Below, one piece after another: positions 17,943 through 26,678 of a stretch of DNA of 34,860 bases; positions within the stretch are counted from its first letter, which is position 1; every line of letters starts with the position of its first letter. Under the pieces are notes generated by a model. The model saw only the letters and a program-made list of their open reading frames with translations. It was not told the origin of the DNA and did not search any database. Location: positions 1 to 34,860 of the forward strand of contig CAIXZH010000025.1 of the NCBI GenBank assembly GCA_903923905.1, read 5' to 3'. A program made the position numbers and the translations under genes. Source of the DNA: an uncultured Bacteroidia bacterium (GTDB lineage Bacteria; Bacteroidota; Bacteroidia; Bacteroidales; Prolixibacteraceae).

Positions 17943-18033
17943 AAAGTAATTCTATCAAATTTTGCTTTGCGGCTCTGCATCTGTTGCAAAAACCAATATA
18001 TTCCATTGAGCGGGTTTCAATTTTTTCATTAAA

Positions 18034-18786
18034 CTACCTCACGCAAATCCCGCGTCCGCGAAGGTAGTGCTTTAGATCGGGAATGGCAATTTCGTGAAAA
18101 TGGAAAATACTCGCGGCAAGTCCGGCATCTGCCTTACCCAGAGTAAAAACATCAGCGAAATGTTCCATACTTCCGGCTCCTCCGGAGGCAATCAACGGAA
18201 TAGTCAAGTTATCAGACAATTTTGCCAGTTCATTATTAGCAAAACCGTTTTTAGTGCCGTCGTGATTCATGGAGGTGAACAGGATTTCACCGGCTCCACG
18301 GCTCTCTGCCTCTTTTGCCCAGGAAAATAGCTCCTTATCGGTAGGGATTCGACCACCATTAACTGTAACAGTCCAATAATCATGGACTTCACGTGCATCA
18401 ATGGCGACTACCACAAACTGACTGCCAAAATTGCGGGCCAGATCGTCAATAAGTTGTGGATTCCTCACTGCGGAAGAGTTGATTGAGATTTTATCAGCAC
18501 CGGCAGCCAACAGAGCTTCGGCATCGCGGATTTCGCTGATTCCACCCCCAACGGTAAATGGGATATCAAGATTCCGGGCAATTCGCTTGACCAGTTCCAC
18601 AAATGTTTTGCGACCCTCGTGTGTAGCGGTAATATCAAGGAACACCAGCTCATCGGCACCCTGTTCGGCGTATAGCTTTCCGAGTTCAACCGGGTCACCC
18701 ACATTAATGATATTTACAAAATTAACCCCTTTCACGGTTTGTCCGTCCCGGATATCGAGACATGGTATGATTCGTTTTGCGAGCAT
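18034..18786 (-). CDS. hisF: Imidazole glycerol phosphate synthase, cyclase subunit
   Basis: TIM-barrel subunit that uses ammonia from HisH to make imidazole glycerol phosphate and AICAR. 250 aa, full length. The two catalytic aspartates are at the canonical places, Asp11 ([10 protein letters not shown]) and Asp130 (VVAIDARE). Phosphate-binding loops VGGGIS (79-84) and ASGGAGS are intact. It lies 229 bp downstream of hisA, the largest gap inside the operon, which holds a small inverted repeat. Confidence 0.98.
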   Translation of the reverse strand: MLAKRIIPCLDIRDGQTVKGVNFVNIINVGDPVELGKLYAEQGADELVFLDITATHEGRKTFVELVKRIARNLDIPFTVGGGISEIRDAEALLAAGADKISINSSAVRNPQLIDDLARNFGSQFVVVAIDAREVHDYWTVTVNGGRIPTDKELFSWAKEAESRGAGEILFTSMNHDGTKNGFANNELAKLSDNLTIPLIASGGAGSMEHFADVFTLGKADAGLAASIFHFHEIAIPDLKHYLRGRGICVR

Positions 18787-19015
18787 ATTCTTAGAGTTTA
18801 ACAGTTATAAAAGGCAGAAGGCAGAAGATAAAAAAATGAAGTGCTTCCTAATTGCCTGTTTGCCTGTTGACTTTGGTTGTTTATTAAATAAAATTTCACC
18901 TTATCGATTTTTGCCAGACAATTAATTCTCTGTAAGTTTTCATGACATCTAATTTAGTAAATATCCTTTTTACCTCTCACTTCATGAACCAACTTCTCCC
19001 TTCTGCCTTGTGTCT
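18787..19015. repeat. hisA–hisF spacer with GGCAGAA heptamers in inverted orientation
   Basis: The plus strand has AAGGCAGAAGGCAGAAG at 18811-18827 (two heptamer units GGCAGAA) and, about 180 bp away, CTTCTGCCTT at 19000-19009, the exact reverse complement of 18811-18820. Between them GCCTGTTTGCCTGTTG forms another short direct repeat. No T-tract, promoter or credible small gene was seen. It could be the remnant of a small dispersed repeat. Confidence 0.5.
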
Positions 19016-19762
19016 TTACCCTTCGGCCTTACTTATAAAACACTCAATCTCCTTCATAGTTATCCTTCCTTCATAGATTGCTTTCCCGGTAATTACAGCC
19101 GGAATGCCGGCATTTTGCAATTCCAGGATATCTGACATTGAACTCACCCCGCCGCTGGCAATCAGGTAAGTCCCAGGTACAGCCTGAAGTATTTTCCGGT
19201 AAAGGTCGGTTGCCGCACCCTCCAGCATTCCATCGCGGCTGATATCCGTACTGATGATTTTCCGGATGCCGGCAGCATACCATTTTGTGATATACGAAAA
19301 GATATCCGATTCTGTGCTCTCCTTCCACCCGGCCACAGCAATCATTTCATTTTTGGCATCGGCACCCAGGATTATTCTTTCGGCTCCATATATTTCAATC
19401 CATTTCAGGAAAGTCTCAGGAGATTTAACAGCTATGCTTCCTCCGGTAACCATTGATGCTCCCGAGTCGAATGCAATTTTGAGGTCCTCATCCGATTTGA
19501 GTCCGCCACCAAAATCGACAATCAATTTTGTATTTAGCGTAATATTCTTTAAAACATTTTGGTTTACAATATGATGAGCCTCAGCTCCATCCAGGTCAAC
19601 CAGATGAAGCCGTTTCAGTCCTGCACTCTCAAACATTTTTGCCACCTCCAGCGGATTTTCATTGTAAATCGTCTTGCGGCCATAATCGCCCTGGCTCAAA
19701 CGGACACATTTACCATCGATAATATCAATGGCCGGAATAATTTCAATACTGTTATTTTTCAA
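19016..19762 (-). CDS. hisA: ProFAR isomerase
   Basis: Half-barrel-duplicated TIM-barrel enzyme for the Amadori rearrangement of ProFAR to PRFAR. 248 aa. Catalytic aspartates are Asp13 (IPAIDIIDGKCVRL) and Asp135 (LGADAK). Phosphate loops DFGGGLKS and ASGGVSS are intact. The start is a TTG at 19760-19762 whose TTGA overlaps the hisH stop codon by 3 nt; no ATG lies before the conserved IPAID, so translation is probably coupled to hisH. Confidence 0.96.
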   Translation of the reverse strand: MKNNSIEIIPAIDIIDGKCVRLSQGDYGRKTIYNENPLEVAKMFESAGLKRLHLVDLDGAEAHHIVNQNVLKNITLNTKLIVDFGGGLKSDEDLKIAFDSGASMVTGGSIAVKSPETFLKWIEIYGAERIILGADAKNEMIAVAGWKESTESDIFSYITKWYAAGIRKIISTDISRDGMLEGAATDLYRKILQAVPGTYLIASGGVSSMSDILELQNAGIPAVITGKAIYEGRITMKEIECFISKAEG

Positions 19763-20364
19763 ACGTTTAGATTTATAAAGTTGCTGAGGATTTTTGCACC
19801 GGTCGCACCGCTTTTTTCAGGATGGAATTGGGTGGCGTAAAAATTATCGCGTTGAAGTGCGGCACTAAACGGGATCAGATAATCGCAGGTTGCCGCGGTA
19901 TCGGGGCCGGCAGTGGCATAAAAGGAATGGACAAAATAAAAATAGTCATTCTCACTAATCCCGGAGAAAAGCGGGGTTTTTAAATCAGAAACACTGTTCC
20001 AACCCATATGCGGAATCTTAAACGAAGAGGAATCGGTGGAAAGAAGCTCAAATTTTCTGACCTTTTCAGGAAATATGCCAAGACAGGTGGTGTCTCCTTC
20101 CTCGGAATGGGTACACATCAGTTGAAGACCAAGGCATACTCCAAGCACGGGCTGCCTGAGATCACAAATCAAGGTGTCAAGCTTATGCGCTGCCAGATAG
20201 CTCATTGTGGTTGAAGCTTCTCCAACTCCCGGGAAAATGATCCTGTCGGCACTTCTGATTTCATCATGATCATCCGTAATCAATGCCGAAACGCCAAGCC
20301 TTTGAAGCGCAAAGTCGACCGACCGGATATTTCCGGCATTGTATTTAATAATTACAACCTTCAT
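19759..20364 (-). CDS. hisH: Imidazole glycerol phosphate synthase, glutaminase subunit
   Basis: Class-I glutamine amidotransferase that feeds ammonia to HisF. 201 aa. The catalytic triad is visible: Cys77 in LGVCLGLQL, His181 and Glu183 in QFHPEKSG. The oxyanion region PGVGEAS is present. The gene overlaps hisA and starts 24 bp after the thioredoxin-like gene. Confidence 0.98.
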   Translation of the reverse strand: MKVVIIKYNAGNIRSVDFALQRLGVSALITDDHDEIRSADRIIFPGVGEASTTMSYLAAHKLDTLICDLRQPVLGVCLGLQLMCTHSEEGDTTCLGIFPEKVRKFELLSTDSSSFKIPHMGWNSVSDLKTPLFSGISENDYFYFVHSFYATAGPDTAATCDYLIPFSAALQRDNFYATQFHPEKSGATGAKILSNFINLNV

Positions 20365-20388
20365 TTAAAATTTGTTGCTAAATAGTTT

Positions 20389-20952
20389 TTATTTTAAAAG
20401 CACCCCGATAATCCTGACCATCTCTCTGAATTCCCGTTCTTTAAATAACCTGGTCATATAAACGATCTTGCCCTCGCGATTGATGATCACATTTCGGGTT
20501 ACTCCCGCTCGTTTATCAGCGAACAGACCAAAAATATCCGCATTCGGATCGACTGCCAGCGGATACGAAATATTCATATCCTTTTGGTACTGTTTGACCT
20601 TTTCCAATGGCTCATCACGATCTACACCAAACAGCAGAAAATTGGAATTGTGTTTATTTTTAAACCATATATCCTGCTGAATATAAGGTATTTCCTTCCG
20701 GCAAATACCGCACCAGCTGGCTGTAAACTGTAACATAACCACTTTCCCTCTCCAGTCTTTGGAAGATATCTTTTTCCCATTGGAAAGGGTGAGGGTAAAA
20801 TCGGGTATTTTATCCCCTATTTTTGCCGTAAATTCGTATTCTTCAGGAATATCCTGTTTAGGAATTTCAACTCCTGATTGGCCAAAAGCATTGGTAAAAA
20901 TCAAAATTCCCACCAAAGCGGCAATCCTGTGATTTCGAAAAATGCTTTTCAT
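20389..20952 (-). CDS. TlpA/ResA-like thioredoxin-fold protein, exported
   Basis: A 187-aa protein with an N-terminal signal or anchor (about residues 8-24, ending near AFGQS) and a thioredoxin-like AhpC-TSA/TlpA domain (44-187). The redox motif is WCGIC with Cys81 and Cys84 in FTASWCGICRKEIP, and the cis-proline-containing VTRNVIINREG strand follows. Typical of periplasmic thiol-disulfide oxidoreductases in cytochrome maturation or redox repair. It sits in the his operon, 12 bp after purU and 24 bp before hisH, without an evident reason. Confidence 0.88.
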   Translation of the reverse strand: MKSIFRNHRIAALVGILIFTNAFGQSGVEIPKQDIPEEYEFTAKIGDKIPDFTLTLSNGKKISSKDWRGKVVMLQFTASWCGICRKEIPYIQQDIWFKNKHNSNFLLFGVDRDEPLEKVKQYQKDMNISYPLAVDPNADIFGLFADKRAGVTRNVIINREGKIVYMTRLFKEREFREMVRIIGVLLK

Positions 20953-20964
20953 TTGAATTTATTT

Positions 20965-21849
20965 TTAGTTAAAAACGACTGTCCGGTTGTTATATACCAG
21001 TATTTTTCGTTGCAAATGTTTGTAAACTGCCTCACTCAGAACGATTTTTTCCAGATCCCTTCCTTTCCGGATTAAACTATCCACATTATCGATATGGGAA
21101 ATCCGGACAACATCCTGGGCTATGATTGGACCGGCATCTAGATCTGTGGTAACATAATGACTGGTTGCCCCAATAATCTTTACGCCCCGTTCATGCGCTG
21201 CATGATAAGGTTTTGCTCCGGCAAATGCCGGCAAAAAGGAGTGATGAATATTAATGATCCGATTGGGATAGCTGGCAACAAACTGATCAGACAGCACCTG
21301 CATATACCTTGCCAGGACCACAAAATCTATATCATACTGCTGAAGAATTTCAATCTCACGTTTCTCCTGTTCCGCTTTATTGGAATTATCCTTCTCGATC
21401 AGCACGAAATCTATTCCAAACCGCTGTGCAACAGGCTTTAATAAATCATGATTACTGATGATCAATGGTATTTCAGTCTCCCAATCACCAGCGGTATATC
21501 GGGATAGGATATCAAAAAGACAATGAGACATTTTCGAAACAAATACTGCCATTCTCGGTTTTTTGTCTGAAAAATGGAGCGAGTATTTAATTGAAAATTT
21601 ACGTGCAATAAGTGTTTCAAAGTAATCCGAAATTTTCTCCCGGGGGATGGCAAATTTTTCCAGTTCCCATTCAACACGCATATAGAATAGACCTTCCTCA
21701 TGATCGACATGCTGATCGAGATAAATGATATTTCCGCGGTTTTCATTTAAAAATTCGGTTACGGCAGCCAAAATTCCCTGCTTATCCGGACAATAAATGA
21801 GTAAAATCGCTGTATTTCGGATTCCGGTAATCTTGCGAATCGATTGCAT
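20965..21849 (-). CDS. purU: Formyltetrahydrofolate deformylase
   Basis: Hydrolyses 10-formyl-THF to THF and formate, balancing one-carbon pools and supplying formate for purine synthesis. 294 aa. An N-terminal ACT domain (about 13-90, LLIYCPDKQGILAAV) is followed by the formyltransferase-like domain with VFVSKMSHCLFDIL, the catalytic NIHHSFLP (Asn200, His202), the PurU-type AFAGAKPYHAAHERG and Asp238 in TTDLDAGPII. The ACT domain and the GATSHYVT stretch separate it from PurN. It lies between hisB and the thioredoxin gene in the his operon; since HisF releases AICAR, which needs formyl-THF for conversion to IMP, a metabolic link is plausible. Confidence 0.96.
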   Translation of the reverse strand: MQSIRKITGIRNTAILLIYCPDKQGILAAVTEFLNENRGNIIYLDQHVDHEEGLFYMRVEWELEKFAIPREKISDYFETLIARKFSIKYSLHFSDKKPRMAVFVSKMSHCLFDILSRYTAGDWETEIPLIISNHDLLKPVAQRFGIDFVLIEKDNSNKAEQEKREIEILQQYDIDFVVLARYMQVLSDQFVASYPNRIINIHHSFLPAFAGAKPYHAAHERGVKIIGATSHYVTTDLDAGPIIAQDVVRISHIDNVDSLIRKGRDLEKIVLSEAVYKHLQRKILVYNNRTVVFN

Positions 21850-21902
21850 AAATAATATTTAATAGTTTCTAAGATTTGACAGGTTCAATTGCTTTAAAAT
21901 CT

Positions 21903-23027
21903 TTAAAGGACACCTTTAGTACTTGGAAGTGATTTAACAAAGGGGTCTTTGCGGATCGCCATCTTCAGGGCCCGGGCAAACGCCTTAAAGATCCCTTCGA
22001 TTTTATGATGTTCATTCGTCCCTTCGGCCTGAATATTCAGGTTCGCCAGGGCCGAGTCAGAGAGTGACTTAAAGAAATGAAAGAACATCTCAGTAGGCAT
22101 ATCCCCAACTTTCTCACGGTTAAATTCCGCTTTCCAGACGATCCAGGGTCTCCCGCCAAAATCGAGTGCAACCTGTGCCAGGCAATCGTCCATCGGCAGG
22201 CAATACCCATATCTTTCAATTCCCCGCTTGTCACCCAGGGCTTTCCGGATTGCCTCGCCAAGGGCTATACCAGTATCTTCGATGGTATGATGCTCATCCA
22301 CAGAGAGGTCCCCCTTAACTTGAATGGTCAGGTCACAACCTGAATGACGCCCGATCTGGTCAAGCATATGGTCAAAAAATGCGAGTCCGGTATGGATATT
22401 ACATTTCCCTGTTCCATCCAATTTTAGCTCAACAAAAATATCTGTCTCGGCTGTTTTCCGGCTCACGATGGCAGACCGCTCACCGATAACCAGGAAATTA
22501 AAAATAGTTTCCCACTGATCGGTTGCCAGGACACAATGCCCATCCAATCCACTTTCTTTTAGCTTAGTGATCTGATCTTCATGAACGAAAAAGATTCCTT
22601 TCGCCCCAAGGTTTTTGGCTAATTGGATGTCCGTAATCCGGTCGCCAATCACAAAAGAACCTGCAAGGTCATATTCCGGAGAGAAATATTCCTTTAACAT
22701 TCCTGTGCCAGGCTTACGATTAGGGGAGTTTTCTTCAGGAAAGGTTGGATCAATATGAATTTTATGGAAAGTAACCCCTTCATTTTCAAATGCTTTCAGC
22801 ATCATTTGCTGAGCAGGCCAGAAAGTCTCCTCAGGGTAGGAGGATGTCCCCAAACCATCCTGGTTTGAAACGATAACCAATTCAAAATCGGTCAGTTTTT
22901 GGATATTATACAGGTTTCGGAATACGCCAGGTATAAATTCGAGTTTTTCGAGTGAATCAACCTGCATATCGCTGGTTGGCTCCACGATCAACGTTCCGTC
23001 CCGATCTATAAAAAGAATCTTCTTCAT
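21903..23027 (-). CDS. hisB: Histidinol-phosphatase / imidazoleglycerol-phosphate dehydratase (fused HisB)
   Basis: Bifunctional enzyme for two late steps of histidine synthesis, 374 aa, the usual fusion length. N-terminal HAD phosphatase (about 1-165): nucleophile motif DRDGTL (Asp8, Asp10), SNQDG, and GDRITD as the acidic HAD motif. The four zinc ligands of E. coli HisB (Cys93, His95, Cys101, Cys103) are replaced by Asp93, Thr95, Ser101 and Asn103 at identical numbering. The C-terminal dehydratase (about 185-374) has [14 protein letters not shown], the metal motifs DEHHTIED (244-251) and NEHHKIEG (338-345). The spacer to purU is 53 bp. Confidence 0.97.
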   Translation of the reverse strand: MKKILFIDRDGTLIVEPTSDMQVDSLEKLEFIPGVFRNLYNIQKLTDFELVIVSNQDGLGTSSYPEETFWPAQQMMLKAFENEGVTFHKIHIDPTFPEENSPNRKPGTGMLKEYFSPEYDLAGSFVIGDRITDIQLAKNLGAKGIFFVHEDQITKLKESGLDGHCVLATDQWETIFNFLVIGERSAIVSRKTAETDIFVELKLDGTGKCNIHTGLAFFDHMLDQIGRHSGCDLTIQVKGDLSVDEHHTIEDTGIALGEAIRKALGDKRGIERYGYCLPMDDCLAQVALDFGGRPWIVWKAEFNREKVGDMPTEMFFHFFKSLSDSALANLNIQAEGTNEHHKIEGIFKAFARALKMAIRKDPFVKSLPSTKGVL

Positions 23028-23183
23028 TATTACACATATTTGTCCGAAGCCCGACCTTCAGTGTGACATTTGAGATTCCAATCTATTAAAGATACGAAAT
23101 CGCCACCAGAAAAGCTGGGTTTTGTTATTATTTTTTATGCCAGTTCCGACGTTTCGGGGCTTAATCTACAATTTGTTTAAATT

Positions 23184-24221
23184 TTAAATCAACTGATCAA
23201 ATGCCTCCATTAAAGTTGCATTTTCCTCGGGTGATCCGATACTGATTCGGAGACACCCTTCACAAAGAGCAATTGAAGATCGGTCCCGAACAATAATTTT
23301 TTCGTCAACCAGGTAATTATAAATACCCCGGGGATCATACACCTGGACCAGCACAAAGTTCGCATCCGACGGATACACCTTAATCACAAAGGGATAAAGT
23401 AATAAATTCCGGATCATCTTCTCCCGTTCCTTAAGGATTATTTTTACCCACTCATTTTTCAGCTGCTCACCTGCCAGCAGTTCAAGCCCTTTTTGCTGAG
23501 TCAGGATATTGAGATTATAGGGATATTTTATCCGGCTTAACACCTCGATGATCTTTTCATTGGCAAAGGCCATTCCAAGCCGCAGTCCTGCCATTCCCCA
23601 TGCTTTTGAAAAGGTTTGAAGAATAACCAGGTTGGGATATTTATCCAGATCCGGAAGCAATGACTTTTCAGGACAAAAATCAATATAGGCTTCATCAACT
23701 ACGACAAGGCCATTAAAATTACTGATTATCTGCAATATACCACAGTTATCAAGGGTATTTCCCGTAGGATTGTTAGGGGAACACAGAAAAATAATCTTGG
23801 TTTCGGCAGTTACTGCAGCCAGGACAGATCCGGCATCCAGCTCAAAGTCTGAAGTCAGCGCGACCTGATTAACGGCAATATTATTGGTGTCAGCTGCCAC
23901 CCGGTACATTCCATAGGTTGGATTTATTGACACAACATTATCTTTCGCCGGTTCGCAAAATGCACGAAACAGCAGATCGATGGGTTCATCGCTTCCGTTA
24001 CCCAAAAAGATTTTCTCTGTCGGGACATGCTTAATTTCGCACACCTTCTCCTTCAGTATTCGCTGGTGCGGATCGGGATAGCGGTTCCATGGGGAATTAT
24101 ACGGATTTTCGTTGGCATCCAGAAATACTGCAGCCTCACCCGAAAATTCATCCCTTGCACTGGAATAGGGTTTCAGGTTGCGGATATTCCTGCGTAATAA
24201 TCTGTCGATATCAAAATTCAT
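23184..24221 (-). CDS. hisC: Histidinol-phosphate aminotransferase
   Basis: PLP-dependent class-I/II aminotransferase converting imidazole-acetol phosphate to histidinol phosphate with glutamate. 345 aa. The PLP lysine is Lys206 in QTFSKAWGMAGLRLG; Asp176 and Tyr179 (VVVDEAYIDF) contact the cofactor and the C-terminal LRISIGSPEEN binds substrate. The start codon overlaps the stop of the preceding 60-aa gene (ATGA), and a 156-bp spacer without clear structure separates it from hisB. Confidence 0.97.
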   Translation of the reverse strand: MNFDIDRLLRRNIRNLKPYSSARDEFSGEAAVFLDANENPYNSPWNRYPDPHQRILKEKVCEIKHVPTEKIFLGNGSDEPIDLLFRAFCEPAKDNVVSINPTYGMYRVAADTNNIAVNQVALTSDFELDAGSVLAAVTAETKIIFLCSPNNPTGNTLDNCGILQIISNFNGLVVVDEAYIDFCPEKSLLPDLDKYPNLVILQTFSKAWGMAGLRLGMAFANEKIIEVLSRIKYPYNLNILTQQKGLELLAGEQLKNEWVKIILKEREKMIRNLLLYPFVIKVYPSDANFVLVQVYDPRGIYNYLVDEKIIVRDRSSIALCEGCLRISIGSPEENATLMEAFDQLI

Positions 24222-24400
24222 ATCTTATCTTGCTTTTTTAATTTTGTCCGCCCAACATATTTCCCAATATAATAAGCTATTAATACAATTACAACTGAAA
24301 ATTGTGACAGGAGTTTTGAATTTCCCCACTGGATAATCAAGGTGAAGATTACTCCACAAAAGATGATGAATAAAAAATCAAAGTACCGGAACCTGTTCAT
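24218..24400 (-). CDS. Small two-helix membrane protein in the his operon
   Basis: Unrecognised 60-aa protein: MNRFRYFDFLFIIFCGVIF, then two hydrophobic segments (about 7-24 and 31-46) separated by a short polar turn (QWGNSKLLS), and a strongly basic tail ending GRTKLKKQDKI. By the positive-inside rule both ends should be cytoplasmic. It is taken as real because it is 23 bp after hisD, its TGA overlaps the hisC ATG (ATGA, translational coupling), and no other frame there is coding. A function cannot be inferred. Confidence 0.72.
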   Translation of the reverse strand: MNRFRYFDFLFIIFCGVIFTLIIQWGNSKLLSQFSVVIVLIAYYIGKYVGRTKLKKQDKI

Positions 24401-24423
24401 TTCAGTTGAATTAAATTGTAGGA

Positions 24424-25707
24424 TTATTTCGCTTCTTTCATTCTCAGGGTTGCGGCATTCTTATGGGCAAACAGCTGCTCTGCCTGAGCCATCTCCTCGA
24501 TCACCGGTCCAAGGTTTTTAATTCCTTCACTGGTGATCTCCTGGAAAGTTACTTTCTTGCAAAAGCTGTCGAGGCCAATGCCGCTGAACGATTTTGCCCA
24601 ACCATTAGTAGGAAGGGTGTGATTTGTTCCTGAAGCATAATCTCCGGCACATTCCGGAGTGTAGTTTCCGATAAAGACAGATCCTGCATTAATAATCCTA
24701 TCTGCGATAACTGCTGCATCTTTTGTGGCAATAATCAAATGTTCAGGCGCATAAAAATTAATCAATGTAAGCATCTCCTCAACATCCTTCACGAGTATAG
24801 CACGGCTGTTTTCGAGCGCTTTAGCGGCAATTTCTGATCGTGGAAGGGCTTTGAGCTGTTTTCCCATGACCTTTATCACATCCTTAATCAATTGTTCTTC
24901 AGTGGTTACCAAAATAACCTGACTGTCCGGGCCATGCTCTGCCTGGGACAGCAGATCAGCGGCAACAAAAGCCGGATTCGCTGTTTCATCAGCCATAACG
25001 GCCACTTCTGACGGACCGGCGGGCATATCAATGGCACACTCGGAGTTGGATACAAATTGTTTGGCCGCAGTCACCCATGAATTGCCGGGACCAAAAATCT
25101 TATCGACCTTTGGAACTGTTTCGGTACCGTAAGCCATGGCTCCAATGGCCTGCATACCTCCAACTTTATAGATCTCAGTAATATGACAAACCGATGCGGC
25201 AAACAGGATTGCAGGATGGATTTTCCCGTTCCGGTCCGGGGGAGTACAAAGGATGACATTACGACAACCCGCTATCATGGCCGGGATTCCCAACATTAGC
25301 ACAGTGGAGAACAATGGGGCTGAACCTCCGGGGATATATAATCCGACCTTTTCAATAGGAACCGATTTCTGCCAGCATTTCACGCCAGGCATGGTCTCTA
25401 TAATCCTATAAACCGCCTTTTGGGCAACATGAAATGTATCGATATTTTGTGCGGCAATATGAATTGCATTTTTTAGTTTGGGCTCCAATATTTGATCTGC
25501 CTCATCTATCTCATCAGCCGAAACTCTATAATCAGCAAGATCAGCATGATCAAATTGAAGGGTGAATTTACGTACAGCAGCATCACCTTCAGCACGGATT
25601 TTAGACATTACCTTACTAACCGTCTCAATTTTCTCCAGAAAATCAGCTGTTGGACGCCGGGTAATTTCCGGCCACGTATTAAACAGGGGATAACGGTAGA
25701 TTTGCAT
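24424..25707 (-). CDS. hisD: Histidinol dehydrogenase
   Basis: Zinc- and NAD-dependent enzyme that oxidises histidinol to histidine in two steps. 427 aa. The signature region SEVAVMADETANPAFVAAD-LLSQAEHGPDSQ holds the zinc ligands (Gln, His), and the catalytic Glu-His pair lies in NFYAPEHLIIA; the C-terminal YASGTNHTLPTNG motif with its zinc-binding residues is present. The gene is 11 bp after hisG and 23 bp before the small membrane gene. Confidence 0.98.
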   Translation of the reverse strand: MQIYRYPLFNTWPEITRRPTADFLEKIETVSKVMSKIRAEGDAAVRKFTLQFDHADLADYRVSADEIDEADQILEPKLKNAIHIAAQNIDTFHVAQKAVYRIIETMPGVKCWQKSVPIEKVGLYIPGGSAPLFSTVLMLGIPAMIAGCRNVILCTPPDRNGKIHPAILFAASVCHITEIYKVGGMQAIGAMAYGTETVPKVDKIFGPGNSWVTAAKQFVSNSECAIDMPAGPSEVAVMADETANPAFVAADLLSQAEHGPDSQVILVTTEEQLIKDVIKVMGKQLKALPRSEIAAKALENSRAILVKDVEEMLTLINFYAPEHLIIATKDAAVIADRIINAGSVFIGNYTPECAGDYASGTNHTLPTNGWAKSFSGIGLDSFCKKVTFQEITSEGIKNLGPVIEEMAQAEQLFAHKNAATLRMKEAK

Positions 25708-25718
25708 GGCATTAAAAT

Positions 25719-26579
25719 TTATAAAATCATTTTCTCAATTGGGAGGACCAAAATACCTTCAGCCCCATTTTTTTTCAGGTTGCCGATCACTACCCAGAAC
25801 TCACTTTCGTTAATTACCGAGTGTAAGGAGCTCCAACCCGCTTTCGCCAAAGGCATAATCGTAGGGGAAGTCATTCCGGGAAGCACTTTGATAATCTGAT
25901 CGAGTTTATCATTCGGTGCATTTAGCATGATATACTTTTTCCCTCTTCCCTTTTCAACTGCTTCAATCCGGAAGATCAGTTCATCCAGAATCACTTGCTT
26001 CTCGATGGAAAGATTGGGGGTTGCCACTAAAACTGCTTCAGAGTCAATAATAGTATGGACCTCCTTCAACCTATTACTAACCAAAGTACTTCCGGAACTT
26101 ACAATATCGAAAATAGCATCTGCCAGACCGATTCCAGGAGCAATTTCAACTGAACCGGCAATAAAGTGAGTATTAGCCACCAATTTATTTTCAGCAAGAA
26201 AATCTTTTAAAATCCGTGGATATGATGTGGCAATCTTCTTTCCTGCAAACCATTCAAGACCATTAAATTGTTCATCTTTTGGAATTGCCAGGGAGAGCCT
26301 GCACTTACTGAATCCCAAATGTTTAACGATCTCAACTTTTTGCTGCTGTTCCATCACCTCATTCTTCCCGACTATCCCGATATCGGCCACCCCATCTGCA
26401 ACACATTGAGGGATATCATCATCTCGCAGGAATAGCGCTTCAAGCGGGAAATTTTTGGCTGCAGAGATCAATCTCCGGCTGCTCGAAACTAATTTGATGC
26501 CAGTCTCAGAGAGCAAAGACATTGAATCTTCGTTCAAACGACCCTTGGTCTGTATGGCAATTCTTAAAATCGAATCCAT
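25719..26579 (-). CDS. hisG: ATP phosphoribosyltransferase, long form
   Basis: First and committed enzyme of histidine synthesis; 286 aa, the long form with its own C-terminal regulatory domain, so no HisZ is needed. The N-terminal catalytic part starts LRIAIQTKGRLNEDSMSLL; DIGIVGKNEV and the PRPP-binding loop EIAPGIGLADAIFDIVSSG (about 143-161) are clear. The C-terminal ACT-like domain (about 210-286) ends with the GITSPTI-like PGMTSPTIMPL and AEGILVLPIEKMI and should bind histidine for feedback inhibition. It is the first gene behind the his leader, which also controls its transcription. Confidence 0.98.
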   Translation of the reverse strand: MDSILRIAIQTKGRLNEDSMSLLSETGIKLVSSSRRLISAAKNFPLEALFLRDDDIPQCVADGVADIGIVGKNEVMEQQQKVEIVKHLGFSKCRLSLAIPKDEQFNGLEWFAGKKIATSYPRILKDFLAENKLVANTHFIAGSVEIAPGIGLADAIFDIVSSGSTLVSNRLKEVHTIIDSEAVLVATPNLSIEKQVILDELIFRIEAVEKGRGKKYIMLNAPNDKLDQIIKVLPGMTSPTIMPLAKAGWSSLHSVINESEFWVVIGNLKKNGAEGILVLPIEKMIL

Positions 26580-26591
26580 TTTTATAAAATT

Positions 26592-26624
26592 AAAAAAGGC
26601 CCACCTGATTGATAAGGTAAGCCT
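26592..26624 (-). terminator. Attenuator terminator of the his leader (segments 3:4)
   Basis: On the minus strand AGGCTTACCT (26615-26624) pairs with AGGTGGGCCT (26597-26606), a 10-bp stem with two U·G pairs and an 8-nt loop. A run of T follows (26592-26596), then hisG starts 13 bp further at 26579. It is an intrinsic terminator placed before the operon, as expected of an attenuator. Confidence 0.92.
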
Positions 26625-26678
26625 GAGTTTTGGTCATATGATTATGGACACACCAACACAAGCTCACCTTAAGGTAAG
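26614..26678 (-). promoter_or_regulatory. His attenuator: alternative RNA pairings 1:2 and 2:3
   Basis: Segment 1 CUUACCUU (26671-26678, within the leader's last codons) pairs with segment 2 AAGGUGAG (26663-26670). Segment 2 can instead pair with segment 3 GCUUACCUU (26614-26622) in a 12-bp helix with two U·G pairs (26659-26670 with 26614-26625), which extends with interruptions over UUG/GGU on one side and ACC on the other. Segment 3 is the 5' arm of the terminator. Segments 1 and 3 share the identical octamer CUUACCUU. A ribosome stalled at the His codons (26678-26692) covers segment 1, frees segment 2 to pair with 3, and prevents termination; fast translation favours 3:4. The mechanism is inferred from known leader-peptide attenuators. 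Confidence 0.88.

Noticed and set aside
18431-18925. Plus-strand 164-codon frame opposite hisF
   Set aside because: Antisense to a highly conserved enzyme gene; composition rich in Ser/Arg as typical of shadow frames, no signal or domain.
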